A stretch of 64,000 nt of DNA from Fibrobacter sp. UWB4 (GTDB taxonomy: Bacteria > Fibrobacterota > Fibrobacteria > Fibrobacterales > Fibrobacteraceae), in the NCBI RefSeq assembly GCF_002210345.1, contig NZ_MWQI01000012.1:1-64000 (forward strand), given 5' to 3'. This document shows positions 17,405 to 26,150 of this stretch, in pieces (positions within the stretch are counted from its first letter, which is position 1; each line of letters starts with the position of its first letter). The position numbers were made by a program, and so were the translations under genes. Under the pieces are notes generated by a model. The model was not told the origin of the DNA and searched no databases. It saw nothing but the letters and a program-made list of their open reading frames with translations.

Positions 17405-18019
17405 TCAACCAGCAAATTCAATTATTTCTCGCAAAGAGGCATCGCGGCCCGTTATCATTTTTATCCGTTCTTTCTGCATGGCCATTTTTTCGCGCATTTT
17501 TTGATACGCCCTCATTTTGCGTTTCGTAACCGCCTTTCTGGAAAGTCCAAAAATCGCGCTCAAGTCCGTAACCCTAAACCCTCCGACAACCGACAATTCC
17601 ACAATCATTTTTTCCAGCGGATTCAACGTCTCAAGCAAAACCGAGAACTCGCTCATGACAGACTCCATGCGGACACTACCATCAGATGGCGCACAGACTC
17701 GCTCCTCAAAGGCCCTATAGTCAGCCTGCTGATCTCTCAAACTCGAGAACGGAATTTCGCGGCCCACGTGCCTTTTGCGGTACCCACTGTAATGGCAGTG
17801 CAAAAGAACAGTCTCCAGCCACGGCAAAAGATAAATCCCGGCATCCAGATTATTAGCCCTTTGACAAAAGCGAAGCGCCACCTCCTGAAACAAGTCGTCT
17901 GCTTCATCTTTTACGCCACACTTTTGCAGGCACAATTTGTATATTCTGTAGGAATATTTTTCCCAGACAGCCCCTACCCAATCAGGGGGACGGTTACAAA
18001 GGAATCCCGTATATGACAT
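17405..18019 (-). CDS. RNA polymerase sigma factor, sigma-70/ECF type
   Basis: 204 aa. Region 2 is seen in YSYRIYKLCLQKCGVKDEAD followed by DLFQEVALRFC (about residues 24-54), and region 4 in LNPLEKMIVELSVVGGFRVT followed by DLSAIFGLSRKAVTKRKMRA (about 132-172), a helix-turn-helix. Size and layout fit an ECF-like factor. No anti-sigma factor is adjacent; the next gene codes for an exported propeller protein. It may direct transcription of its own operon. Confidence 0.85.
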   Translation of the reverse strand: MSYTGFLCNRPPDWVGAVWEKYSYRIYKLCLQKCGVKDEADDLFQEVALRFCQRANNLDAGIYLLPWLETVLLHCHYSGYRKRHVGREIPFSSLRDQQADYRAFEERVCAPSDGSVRMESVMSEFSVLLETLNPLEKMIVELSVVGGFRVTDLSAIFGLSRKAVTKRKMRAYQKMREKMAMQKERIKMITGRDASLREIIEFAG

Positions 18020-18068
18020 AAATGTTTCATTTCCGATATTTTCTACTTCTTACAATGAGATTTAATTT

Positions 18069-19982
18069 ATGAAAATTTTATACAAATTTATGGAAATTGG
18101 AAATTTTGCAAACAACCGTTTGCAAAAAACATTATTTTGCATCCTATTGTTTGCAACGGCCATTTTCGCGGAAGAGTTCAACATGAACAACATGCCACCT
18201 CCCGAAGCCGGCATGCAGTATTCCACAGGCCCATTGCAAAAAGGTTCAAGCGTCACTATCGAAATTGTCATTCCAGACAACTGGCATGTAAACGCCAACA
18301 TCGCCGCCGATGAGTTTTTAAAGCCCTCGTCTATCGAGCTTTCTGCAAAAGGGGTCCACTTTGGAGAGCCGAAGTGGCCAGAACCCATCAAGGAATATAG
18401 CGAAGCGCTCGACCTCGAAAATCTTGTCTTCAAGGGATATTTCCAGATTACGCTCCCCGTCGAAAGCGTTGACGCCGATTACGACAGCCTTACGACACAG
18501 GCGACTTTCCACTACCAGGCATGCGACAACTCCATTTGCCTTGCTCCGTCGCAAGTGACATTCGGGCTTGGACCGCTCGGTTTCACGACAAGGCGAGCTT
18601 CGCGAGACGGCGCAGGGAACGCCACGGAAAAAGCAGCCGCAAGTGCCACGAGCGAAGCGAAGGAGTCATCGCCTTCGGCAACCTCAAATGTACTGAAAAG
18701 TGCCGCCGGGAACGCGGCGGAAGGCGCTACCGGAACATTCATCCTGCTCCTTTCGGCACTGTTCGGTGGCTTAATTCTGAACTTGATGCCGTGTGTGCTG
18801 CCGGTGCTTTCGCTAAAGCTTTTCAGCCTGATCAAGCAGTCTCGCGAGAGCCGCAAGCGACTGCTCGTACTTGGAACGTCAACAACGCTCGGGATTCTCG
18901 CAAGCTTCTGGGCGCTCGCCGGGATTGTCGCCGCCGTCAAAGCCGGCGGCGGGAATGCGGGCTGGGGCATGCAATTCCAGAGCGCAGGATTCATCGCGTT
19001 CATGGTCGTGATTCTGAGCGCTTTTGCCATGAGCTTTTTCGGGGTCTTTGAAATCTGGCTCCCAGGAAGCGCCACCACCAAGATGGACAAGGCCGGGCGC
19101 AAGCAGGGCTTCTGGGGCGCATTTTTCACAGGCGCGCTCCTCGTGCTTTTGAGCACCCCGTGCTCCGCGCCGTTTCTCGGCACGGCGATGGGTTTTGCGT
19201 TTACCGCATCGACCCCCGTGCTGTTTTTGTTTTTCACGGCCGCAGGCGTCGGGCTTGCTCTCCCCTACATGCTCGTGAGCGTGTTTCCGAAAGTCCTGAA
19301 AGCATTCCCAAAGCCGGGCGCCTGGATGGTCACGCTCCAGAAAATCATGGGCGTTCTCTTGCTCGGCACTGTCGCATGGCTCCTGTGGGTCGTGCATGAA
19401 CAGGCCGGGAATGTTGGCGTTGGCATTTTTGCAGCCATTTCGCTCCTGAGCATCGCCATGAGCTTTGCGATAGGGAACATCGCCCCGCCAGGCGTCGCGT
19501 TTTTTCGCGAAGTGCTCTCCGTTGGCAGCGCCGTCGTGATTCTCGCCGTCATCTGGTTTGCATTAGCATCGCCAAAATTCGAAGCCGAAGTCGATGCGAT
19601 TTTCAAGGCAAGGTCAGTACAGCTTATCACCGAAGACGGCTGGTACCGCTACACGCCGGAACTCATCGAAGAATTCGCGAAGTCCGGCCGCACCGTATTC
19701 ATCGACGCCACGGCCGACTGGTGCCTCACCTGCAAGGCGAACGAAGCCGCTGTCCTCAACCGCGATGATTTCAAACATGCGATGGACAGCCTGAACGTCG
19801 CCCGTGTCAAGGCAGACTGGACCCGCGAAACGCCCGAAGTCACAGCGCTCCTGCGCAGCATGGGCAAGTCAGGAGTGCCTGCCTACGCGATCTACCCCGC
19901 TGGCGATGCAAGCAAGCAGATCGTGCTCCCAGAACTCCTTACGACAGACGGGATTGTGGAAAAAATCGCTACTAGTTACTAG
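18069..19982 (+). CDS. dsbD: thiol:disulfide interchange protein DsbD
   Basis: 637 aa. Inner-membrane protein passing electrons from cytoplasmic thioredoxin to the periplasm. Order: signal peptide (to about residue 36); N-terminal DsbD-alpha domain with ACDNSIC (about 154-160); a multi-span core whose redox Cys lie in LMPCVLP and STPCSAP; C-terminal thioredoxin-like domain with DWCLTCK. All three Cys pairs are present. The last residues (ATSY) and the TAG stop are written by a CTAG heptad array, so the original end may have been altered. A terminator follows at 20013-20032. Confidence 0.94.
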   Translation: MKILYKFMEIGNFANNRLQKTLFCILLFATAIFAEEFNMNNMPPPEAGMQYSTGPLQKGSSVTIEIVIPDNWHVNANIAADEFLKPSSIELSAKGVHFGEPKWPEPIKEYSEALDLENLVFKGYFQITLPVESVDADYDSLTTQATFHYQACDNSICLAPSQVTFGLGPLGFTTRRASRDGAGNATEKAAASATSEAKESSPSATSNVLKSAAGNAAEGATGTFILLLSALFGGLILNLMPCVLPVLSLKLFSLIKQSRESRKRLLVLGTSTTLGILASFWALAGIVAAVKAGGGNAGWGMQFQSAGFIAFMVVILSAFAMSFFGVFEIWLPGSATTKMDKAGRKQGFWGAFFTGALLVLLSTPCSAPFLGTAMGFAFTASTPVLFLFFTAAGVGLALPYMLVSVFPKVLKAFPKPGAWMVTLQKIMGVLLLGTVAWLLWVVHEQAGNVGVGIFAAISLLSIAMSFAIGNIAPPGVAFFREVLSVGSAVVILAVIWFALASPKFEAEVDAIFKARSVQLITEDGWYRYTPELIEEFAKSGRTVFIDATADWCLTCKANEAAVLNRDDFKHAMDSLNVARVKADWTRETPEVTALLRSMGKSGVPAYAIYPAGDASKQIVLPELLTTDGIVEKIATSY

Positions 19983-20003
19983 TTAATAGTTATTAGTCGT
20001 TAG
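19969..20003 (-). repeat. heptad array (CTAGTAA type) at end of dsbD
   Basis: Five 7-bp units on the plus strand: CTACTAG, TTACTAG, TTAATAG, TTATTAG, TCGTTAG, the reverse complement of the CTAGTAA family. The second unit supplies the dsbD stop codon (19980-19982). Confidence 0.7.
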
Positions 20004-20012
20004 TGATTTGCA

Positions 20013-20032
20013 CCCCGACACATCCGTCGGGG
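20013..20032 (+). terminator. dsbD terminator
   Basis: CCCCGAC/GTCGGGG stem, 6-base loop, then ATTTTTT. It ends at the stop of the convergent lipoprotein gene (20039). Confidence 0.85.
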
Positions 20033-20038
20033 ATTTTT

Positions 20039-20956
20039 TCACTCGTCTCTGTTTGTGCCAATGGCTATAATTTCAAACCCTTCAAAACCACCATACTCTT
20101 CTCTAGGCGTCGTCTGGAAAAAGAACACGACCTTTTCTACATGCTTTGCAGCTTCTTCACCAGAAATAGTTTCGTGTTCGGTATCCGTTTCAGGCTGTTT
20201 AAACTGGCCCCAATCAAAACATTGCGGTTCTTTTGAAGACTCCACCTTTAGCGACGGCAAGGCGTTTCCCAGCTTCCGATTGAGCGATTCACCGAGATCC
20301 AGTTGCAAAGTCGTTCCAATAGTTCCTAGATAAAAAAGGCATAAACCGTTCCAATTGGTCACATCGGCCGATAGCGCAGCGCCACTAGAATCAAAGCCCG
20401 CCACATAAAAACCTATTTTAACAAAAGGATCGTATGTAAGGCTCCCTTTTGCAAATCGCACGTCAGCCTCCAACATTCCTTCAAATTCAGGAACAACAAA
20501 ATATCCATCAGTCCATTTAATAAATGATTCCCCGCCTTCTAAGGAATCGGTTTCAAAGAAAAATTCCCCGGCTCGGTCTCCAAATTTAGAGGAATCCTCC
20601 AGATAAACATTTGTTCTTACTTTACGATCTAGTCTCGACCACAAATCGCCCTCGCCATGGGAAGGAGTGGGAAGGCAACCACTCTCCCTCCAATGGCCAC
20701 TTACTTTGCATAGACTCAAATGAGACGAAGAAGAGCTAGACTCCACCACAGATGAACTTGATTCTATTTCGGAAGAGCTGCTCTGTGCATTTAACGAAGA
20801 ACTTGACACGTCTATTTCCAGACTGCTTGACGAATTATGTTTTGCAGTCCCTGCGCCAGGGTCGTCGAATGGTTCCGTAATGCTACCGTTTTCGCTTGAA
20901 CACGCGAGCATCACAAGCGCAAACGCTCCTAAGGCCATACAAAGTTTATTGTTCAT
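20039..20956 (-). CDS. Ser-linker lipoprotein, unknown function
   Basis: 305 aa. Lipobox MLAC (about residue 19), then about 60 residues rich in Ser runs, the linker style common in secreted Fibrobacter proteins, then a roughly 220-residue globular domain starting at HWRESGCLP. The domain reads as a beta-sandwich with strands such as EFFFETDSLEGG, FVKIGFYVAGFDSSG, GLCLFYLG and VVFFFQTTP, and may bind carbohydrate. That is inference; no family was recognised. ATG at 20956 chosen over one 15 bases upstream because the signal peptide then begins MNNK. Confidence 0.7.
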   Translation of the reverse strand: MNNKLCMALGAFALVMLACSSENGSITEPFDDPGAGTAKHNSSSSLEIDVSSSSLNAQSSSSEIESSSSVVESSSSSSHLSLCKVSGHWRESGCLPTPSHGEGDLWSRLDRKVRTNVYLEDSSKFGDRAGEFFFETDSLEGGESFIKWTDGYFVVPEFEGMLEADVRFAKGSLTYDPFVKIGFYVAGFDSSGAALSADVTNWNGLCLFYLGTIGTTLQLDLGESLNRKLGNALPSLKVESSKEPQCFDWGQFKQPETDTEHETISGEEAAKHVEKVVFFFQTTPREEYGGFEGFEIIAIGTNRDE

Positions 20957-21064
20957 ATCACGCCTCCTCATTCATAATGAATATACTCTAAAATTTATCA
21001 CAAATCAACATGCGACAATCCGAAAATTCAAATTATTCATAAACTTACACATTCAAGTCTACGT

Positions 21065-24000
21065 TTAAAACAAGTCAGGAACAAGCGAGCCACGCCTCCC
21101 ATACGCCACCTGCATTGCGTCTTTCGGAGCAAAATCGACTCGGTAGAACTTTGCAAACTGGTGTACAACAACATTGCGAGCCAGAACACGACCGTAAATA
21201 GCCTTTGAGACCTGTCCCATCGTAACAGATGCAATAGGCGCATAAATCGTGCCAGCCCACATGCCATCCAAAAAGAACCGTTGTGATGAATGATGTACAA
21301 GCTTAAATCCCTTAGCGACACTGACCCAATATTGAGTATTGCTTACAGGCTCACTGTTATAAGTATTCCAAATAATTTTTCCATTTGTATGGAGAACGGT
21401 CTCCCTACCCGGTTCTGCAAAACGAATCGTCGCACCCGCATCGATTTGTAAAAGGGATTCGACAAACATCCTGCCCGGTTCAATTATCAATGTACCCCCA
21501 GCCTGGACTGTCAACGAATTTAAAAGCTCTCTATCCTTCAAATGGTAGATTTCTCCATTTTGAACAATCCTGTTTTTAGATTTTGGGATTTCAGGCATAT
21601 CTATAGAATAGGCGAAAATAAGACTATAAGGCCAAACAGTTCTAAAATAGAGTTTAACATTTCCTTGTATCAAAGATCCATTCTGTCGTGAAAAACACTC
21701 AGAAATATCATGTGTTTTCAAGACCTCTTCTCTCATCTTTTCAAGATCATAATCATATTTCTTTAAATCATCATTAGAGAAGGTGTGAAAAAAAGCGAAC
21801 GCATTGAGATTTCCATGGACTACCGCAGAACTACGGGCAATAGCCTTTTCTCGTTTATTAGGATAAGCCTTAGTAATGGGGTTACTTACAAAATCAATAT
21901 TACCAACATGGGCCCTAGCCCCAATACTAATCGGCGTATACGAAACCCCATACGAGAAAATATCTTCATCGGCAGAAGCTATATTGCAATAGGAACCACT
22001 TTCTGTTTGAGTGTTATAGCATCTGACATTATCATTAATTTTCACATATTCACGCCCGAAAATAGCATAGTCTCCAGGAATATCCATATTTTCAATCGCA
22101 GGCGTACTCATAAACCTATGATGATAGTTCACAAGGCCGTCAACAAAGCCATCTCCGTCGTTATCCGGGTCAATTTCTGCATATTTTCCATCGCAATCTT
22201 TATCACCACTATCATTAAGTCCAAGAAAAGCCAGATAAACAGGACTAAGCATCGTGACTCCATCAATTTCAACAACACTAGCATACCCATGCGTTACACT
22301 GCATTTCGGGTTATCCAGCGGTTTCGCAGATACCGTATATTCATAAATTTCACGCTTATCTTCTATACCGTCATTATCTGTATCCACCATATTTGGATAC
22401 GTATGGAATCTATTTACTTCTTCAAAATCCGTAATTCCGTCACCATCAAAATCCCTATGGACTAGCTCATCAGACATCTGCACATTGCCATACGTAACAT
22501 CAGGAATTAAATAAAAAGTAATATTACGAGAATATCGTGCTATGGGAAGATTGCCTTCATTATCTACAAACGCATAATAAAACGCATAATTATCAGCCGC
22601 CCCTACGTAGCCATAAATAACCATGACATGCATCGGTATCCCTACAAAAACAAGTTTATTATGGTCTATTGCATTCTTAACGGTTTCATAAGAAGGTGCT
22701 CCTTTAGTATAATTCAACTTTTCCACTTTCAACGCCCATTTCATAGCTTCGACAGAACCACCAGTAGGATCACCCGTTAATGGATCTAATGTTTTATAAT
22801 TTATATCCCCACCAGAATTAAAAAATGGAGCTACATGAGAATCGTAATCAAGGATTTCTCCCTTATAAACAATTTCATCCTGAGTCAAGTTTCCGCCATA
22901 AAAATGATTCATGACTTGTATAGCGATGGCCCAGCACCTATTTTCTTCATGATACTCTAATCTATCCGCTTCAACATTAGGCCTATCCCATGAATACCTA
23001 CCTATTTCATTCAAGTATCCAAGGTTCAGCATTCTTGTATCCCGACGGGCCTTAATTTTTTCAATTTTTAGCTGTTTATAAATACGCGTATCTATACCCG
23101 CCTCAACAACCCCAAAATTGAACGTATTAACAATTTCAGCACCATACTCATCCCTTGATTTCGTCGTAAACTCTTCATCTCCAATCACGGTCCAAGAATA
23201 ATTCCCCTGATTAAGAGGTAGCACAACAGAAGTTTTCGACGTTGTTTGGTTATATACATCACTACCATTTTGATCACGAACAATAACCCTGTACGTTTCT
23301 ACCCCCTTTACTGGGAGCCAACTGAAAAGCACTTTGTTTTCACCAGGAATCTGCTTAACAACATGTTCAATTGGAAATGTCATGATTGGCAATGGAGTAG
23401 AAACAACTTTCGCCGGATCGTCGTTACTCGTGAAACTAAACCAGTCGTTCGTTTCTACACCTGATTTTTGGGGATTAAGGCGGAAGTACGTATTTTTAGT
23501 ATAATCAGCGTTATGCAGTCGGACACGCTCTTCAGCAGGGAAAAAATCCTGAGAGTCTTTCCACAATCCCGCTCCAATTGCGGCAGCGGAGTGAGTTCCA
23601 GCCTGGCCCCACGCAACATACGATACCATAGATGAATCTTTTTTCAACATTGCCTCACCAACATCATTCCACTCAAAGTCAGGCAAAACCAATGTCTTTG
23701 AAGATTCGCCACAAGCTGCTTGGCTCTGACAAATTCGAATAACGTCACCTGCAGCGAGAGAATCATTCCCAAGAGAAAAATCAGATTCGCTAGAGCCAAC
23801 AAGCTTAAGATCGGACAATGCAGCCGTAGACTTGCCGACATTCTTTAGTTCCAGCCAAGAATGTTCAGAAAACTTAAGTCCAGAAATTTTAACATTCATA
23901 GATCCAGGCTTTTCTTGTACATTCGGCATTTCACCAAAAATAACATCATCTCCCGAGAGTAAAACGATCTTCGTATTTTTCACAAACGATGAAGAACTCT

Positions 24001-24373
24001 GATAGCTATAATCCTGAGTTTTGCCCCAAATGGGTTCTTTACGCAACGCAAGACTAAATCCAGCCATATCAGGATAATAGCCAACCGGTATTGATGGGAT
24101 ACTCAGTTCAAAATATGCAAGATTATCATTTATGTTTGACGAAGATACAGTCGCATTGGATAAATAATATTCTTCAACAACATACGGAGATTCTGTCCTA
24201 TGGAAATAATAACGCAATTTAGCGTTATTGATAGGCGACCCAGAATCATTATTTATTCGTATTCGAACACCCGTTATATCAGGATTATTCTGCTGCTCAT
24301 CGTAAAAATCTACAGAGATGGCAAAAATTTGGCTCACCATAACTAAAGCAAGCACTATGCTTTTTATTTTCAT
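21065..24373 (-). CDS. large secreted multidomain protein with papain/C39-like peptidase domain
   Basis: 1102 aa. After a signal peptide: a beta-sandwich (about 20-135) with ITGVRIRINNDSGSPINNAK then LRYYF, resembling CBM3; a lamin-tail-like domain (about 155-300); an Fn3-like domain (about 335-400); a cysteine-peptidase-like domain with RCWAIAIQVMNHFYGG (Cys480), MHVMVIYGY (His582) and VDNEG (Asp604); then Ca-binding TSP3-type repeats (DFDGDGITDFEE, DTDNDGIEDK, DPDNDGDG); and a C-terminal region of unknown fold. Base composition is more AT-rich than its neighbours. A secreted, surface-bound protease or bacteriocin-like peptidase is inferred. ATG at 24373 preferred over an upstream TTG. Confidence 0.72.
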   Translation of the reverse strand: MKIKSIVLALVMVSQIFAISVDFYDEQQNNPDITGVRIRINNDSGSPINNAKLRYYFHRTESPYVVEEYYLSNATVSSSNINDNLAYFELSIPSIPVGYYPDMAGFSLALRKEPIWGKTQDYSYQSSSSFVKNTKIVLLSGDDVIFGEMPNVQEKPGSMNVKISGLKFSEHSWLELKNVGKSTAALSDLKLVGSSESDFSLGNDSLAAGDVIRICQSQAACGESSKTLVLPDFEWNDVGEAMLKKDSSMVSYVAWGQAGTHSAAAIGAGLWKDSQDFFPAEERVRLHNADYTKNTYFRLNPQKSGVETNDWFSFTSNDDPAKVVSTPLPIMTFPIEHVVKQIPGENKVLFSWLPVKGVETYRVIVRDQNGSDVYNQTTSKTSVVLPLNQGNYSWTVIGDEEFTTKSRDEYGAEIVNTFNFGVVEAGIDTRIYKQLKIEKIKARRDTRMLNLGYLNEIGRYSWDRPNVEADRLEYHEENRCWAIAIQVMNHFYGGNLTQDEIVYKGEILDYDSHVAPFFNSGGDINYKTLDPLTGDPTGGSVEAMKWALKVEKLNYTKGAPSYETVKNAIDHNKLVFVGIPMHVMVIYGYVGAADNYAFYYAFVDNEGNLPIARYSRNITFYLIPDVTYGNVQMSDELVHRDFDGDGITDFEEVNRFHTYPNMVDTDNDGIEDKREIYEYTVSAKPLDNPKCSVTHGYASVVEIDGVTMLSPVYLAFLGLNDSGDKDCDGKYAEIDPDNDGDGFVDGLVNYHHRFMSTPAIENMDIPGDYAIFGREYVKINDNVRCYNTQTESGSYCNIASADEDIFSYGVSYTPISIGARAHVGNIDFVSNPITKAYPNKREKAIARSSAVVHGNLNAFAFFHTFSNDDLKKYDYDLEKMREEVLKTHDISECFSRQNGSLIQGNVKLYFRTVWPYSLIFAYSIDMPEIPKSKNRIVQNGEIYHLKDRELLNSLTVQAGGTLIIEPGRMFVESLLQIDAGATIRFAEPGRETVLHTNGKIIWNTYNSEPVSNTQYWVSVAKGFKLVHHSSQRFFLDGMWAGTIYAPIASVTMGQVSKAIYGRVLARNVVVHQFAKFYRVDFAPKDAMQVAYGRRGSLVPDLF

Positions 24374-24405
24374 CACACTCAACCCATTTTATTTATAATA
24401 TAAGC

Positions 24406-24420
24406 GTTGAAATTTTCAAC
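24406..24420 (-). promoter_or_regulatory. palindrome overlapping a putative promoter
   Basis: GTTGAAA T TTTCAAC, perfect 7-bp arms. On the minus strand it contains a TTGAAA -35-like box, followed 16 bases later by TATAAA, so a protein bound here could control the 1102-aa gene. Confidence 0.35.
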
Positions 24421-24591
24421 AAGCTCACTATAAATATATGACAAAATAATTAAAATAAACAATAAAACAAATAAAAAGCAAAAAGCACAAAACTCTAGTG
24501 TTTAAAATTTATTCAAAATCGCTTGTTTGTTTAGTTTTTTTTTACAAAATAAGCATGTTTTTCAAATTGCCATTTTCAATGGCTATACAAG

Positions 24592-24617
24592 AAAAGGTGG
24601 CTTGTGCGCCACCTTTT
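24592..24617 (-). terminator. terminator of glycogen synthase gene
   Basis: AAAAGGTGGC/GCCACCTTTT, a 10-bp perfect stem with a 6-base loop and a T-rich end in the minus direction. Confidence 0.75.
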
Positions 24618-24637
24618 GATTTTATGAAAAACAATCA

Positions 24638-24679
24638 GATCCTTCGACTCCACGCCTACGGCGTTTCGCTCAGGATGAC
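24638..24679 (-). repeat. GTCATCC-type hairpin repeat
   Basis: On the minus strand GTCATCCTGAGC ... GAAGGATC around a core ACGCC GTA GGCGT. The flanks match 45824-45864 and 45955-45994, where the core differs but still pairs. Confidence 0.7.
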
Positions 24680-24720
24680 ACGTTCAAAGAGATCGTCCAA
24701 GAATAACTCCAAAATGACAA

Positions 24721-25953
24721 TTAAACTCTCTTGCCTTCGCGCTTGTAGCGTTCGATGCATTCCTGGTAGAAGTCGAAAGTCTGCTTGGCAATCGTCTTCC
24801 AGCTGAACACGTCTATTGCGCGCTTGCGGCTGACTTCGCCCATCTTCTTTGCAAGTTCCGGGTTCTCGAGAATTTTGTTAAGCTTGTTTGCAAAGTCCGT
24901 CTGGAAAGCCTTCGGGTCTGCCGGTTCGAAGTTCGTTGCAGACACGGCCTTGAGCGGCACGAGGTAACCCGTTTCGCCATCGACGATAATTTCCGGGATG
25001 CCACCGACGGCGCTACCTACAACAGGCGTTCCGCAGCTCATGGCTTCGAGATTGATGATGCCGAACGGTTCGTAGAGCGACGGCGTTGCAAAAACGGTCG
25101 CATGGCTGTAGAGCACACGAAGTTCCGTATGCGGCACAGCGTCCTGAATCCACACGACGCCATCGCGCGTCTTCTGGACTTCTTCAATCAAACGCTTGCA
25201 TTCGTCGGCAAGTTCCTGAGTGTCCGGCGCACCGGCGCAGAGCACCACCTGGGCGTTCTTGTCGATCTGCGGGATAGCCTGAATGAGCTGGCTGATGCCC
25301 TTCTGGCGCGTAATGCGGCCCACAAAGAGCACGAACGGACGCTTCGGATCCACGCCCCACTTCTTCAAGATTTCTTCATCGAATGTCGGCTTGTAAAAGT
25401 CCGGATCGATACCGTTGTAGATAACCTTCACGCGGTCTTCCGGCACTCCGTACAACTTCATTACATCGCGCTTCATGCCTTCGCTCACGGCAATCACGCC
25501 GTCAGCAGCTTCGTAAGCGGTGCGTTCAATCCAGCAACTCATGTTATAGCCGCCGTCACCGAGCTGTTCCGCTTTCCACGGACGGTGCGGTTCAAGAGAA
25601 TGCGTCGTGAGGATCAGCGGGCACTGCAAAAGACGGCTTGCCACCACGCCACCGAAATGGCTGTACCACGTATGGCAATGAATCACGTCAATATCCTTGA
25701 GCGAGGACATCCACTGCAAATTAATATCGAGTGGCTTCAAGATTTTCTTGAAGCGTTCATCAGCCGGATTGTGATCTAGCTTCTGGCTAAAACCAATGGC
25801 TCGGATATTGTCTGCATCGTCGTTCTGCGGGCCAAAGCAGCGGGCTTCGATGTGGCAGAGCTTGGAAAGTTCCTGGCTCAAGAACTTGACGTGGATACCT
25901 GCACCGCCATAGATTTCCGGCGGGAATTCATTAGTAAGAATAGCAGCGTTCAT
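24721..25953 (-). CDS. glgA: glycogen synthase, GT4 (actinobacterial GlgA/GlgM) type
   Basis: 410 aa. GT-B retaining glycosyltransferase of family GT4. N-terminal NEFPPEIYGGAGIHVKFL, then ADGVIAVSEGMKRDVMKLY, and FVGRITRQKG with the C-terminal E-x7-E motif region EPFGIINLEAMSCGTPVVGS. This matches the Corynebacterium-type glycogen synthase family rather than the E. coli GT5 type. Members use ADP- or UDP-glucose; some make maltose-1-phosphate (GlgM), so the exact reaction is open. Cytoplasmic. The start is the ATG before MNAAILTNEF; the 20 upstream in-frame residues are not family-like. No other glg genes are adjacent. Confidence 0.88.
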   Translation of the reverse strand: MNAAILTNEFPPEIYGGAGIHVKFLSQELSKLCHIEARCFGPQNDDADNIRAIGFSQKLDHNPADERFKKILKPLDINLQWMSSLKDIDVIHCHTWYSHFGGVVASRLLQCPLILTTHSLEPHRPWKAEQLGDGGYNMSCWIERTAYEAADGVIAVSEGMKRDVMKLYGVPEDRVKVIYNGIDPDFYKPTFDEEILKKWGVDPKRPFVLFVGRITRQKGISQLIQAIPQIDKNAQVVLCAGAPDTQELADECKRLIEEVQKTRDGVVWIQDAVPHTELRVLYSHATVFATPSLYEPFGIINLEAMSCGTPVVGSAVGGIPEIIVDGETGYLVPLKAVSATNFEPADPKAFQTDFANKLNKILENPELAKKMGEVSRKRAIDVFSWKTIAKQTFDFYQECIERYKREGKRV

Positions 25954-26036
25954 AGTACAGCAAACAGTGTTTAGTGGACAGGGGTTAGGTAGATGCCCGC
26001 AAACTGTTTTCATGAATAATTATAAAAAATTGCATA

Positions 26037-26066
26037 GGGAGATGCCCGCTCAGAGGCGGGCATGAC
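26037..26066 (-). repeat. GTCAT-type hairpin repeat
   Basis: GGGAGATGCCCGC TCAGAG GCGGGCATGAC, 6-bp GC stem plus outer pairing. A half copy (AGATGCCCGC) lies at 25991-26000. Confidence 0.7.
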
Positions 26067-26100
26067 AAGAATATTTACGGGCAAGACAAGCATAAAAAAA

Positions 26101-26125
26101 CACCTCGACCACACGGATCGAGGCG
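26101..26125 (-). terminator. terminator of esterase-like gene A
   Basis: CACCTCGA/TCGAGGCG stem ending in T7 on the minus strand. The equivalent stem after the paralogous gene B (27666-27690) has a different but still pairing sequence, so this part was duplicated with the gene. Confidence 0.75.
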
Positions 26126-26150
26126 CTTGGTGTTTGGAGTGTTTAAGTGA

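Larger units (their letters stand above)
24374..24720. other. non-coding region with promoter, terminator and repeat
   Basis: A 347-bp AT-rich gap. From left to right: a promoter for the 1102-aa gene with the palindrome at 24406-24420, low-complexity A/T sequence, the terminator of the glycogen synthase gene (24592-24617) and a GTCATCC-type hairpin repeat (24638-24679). Confidence 0.65.
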
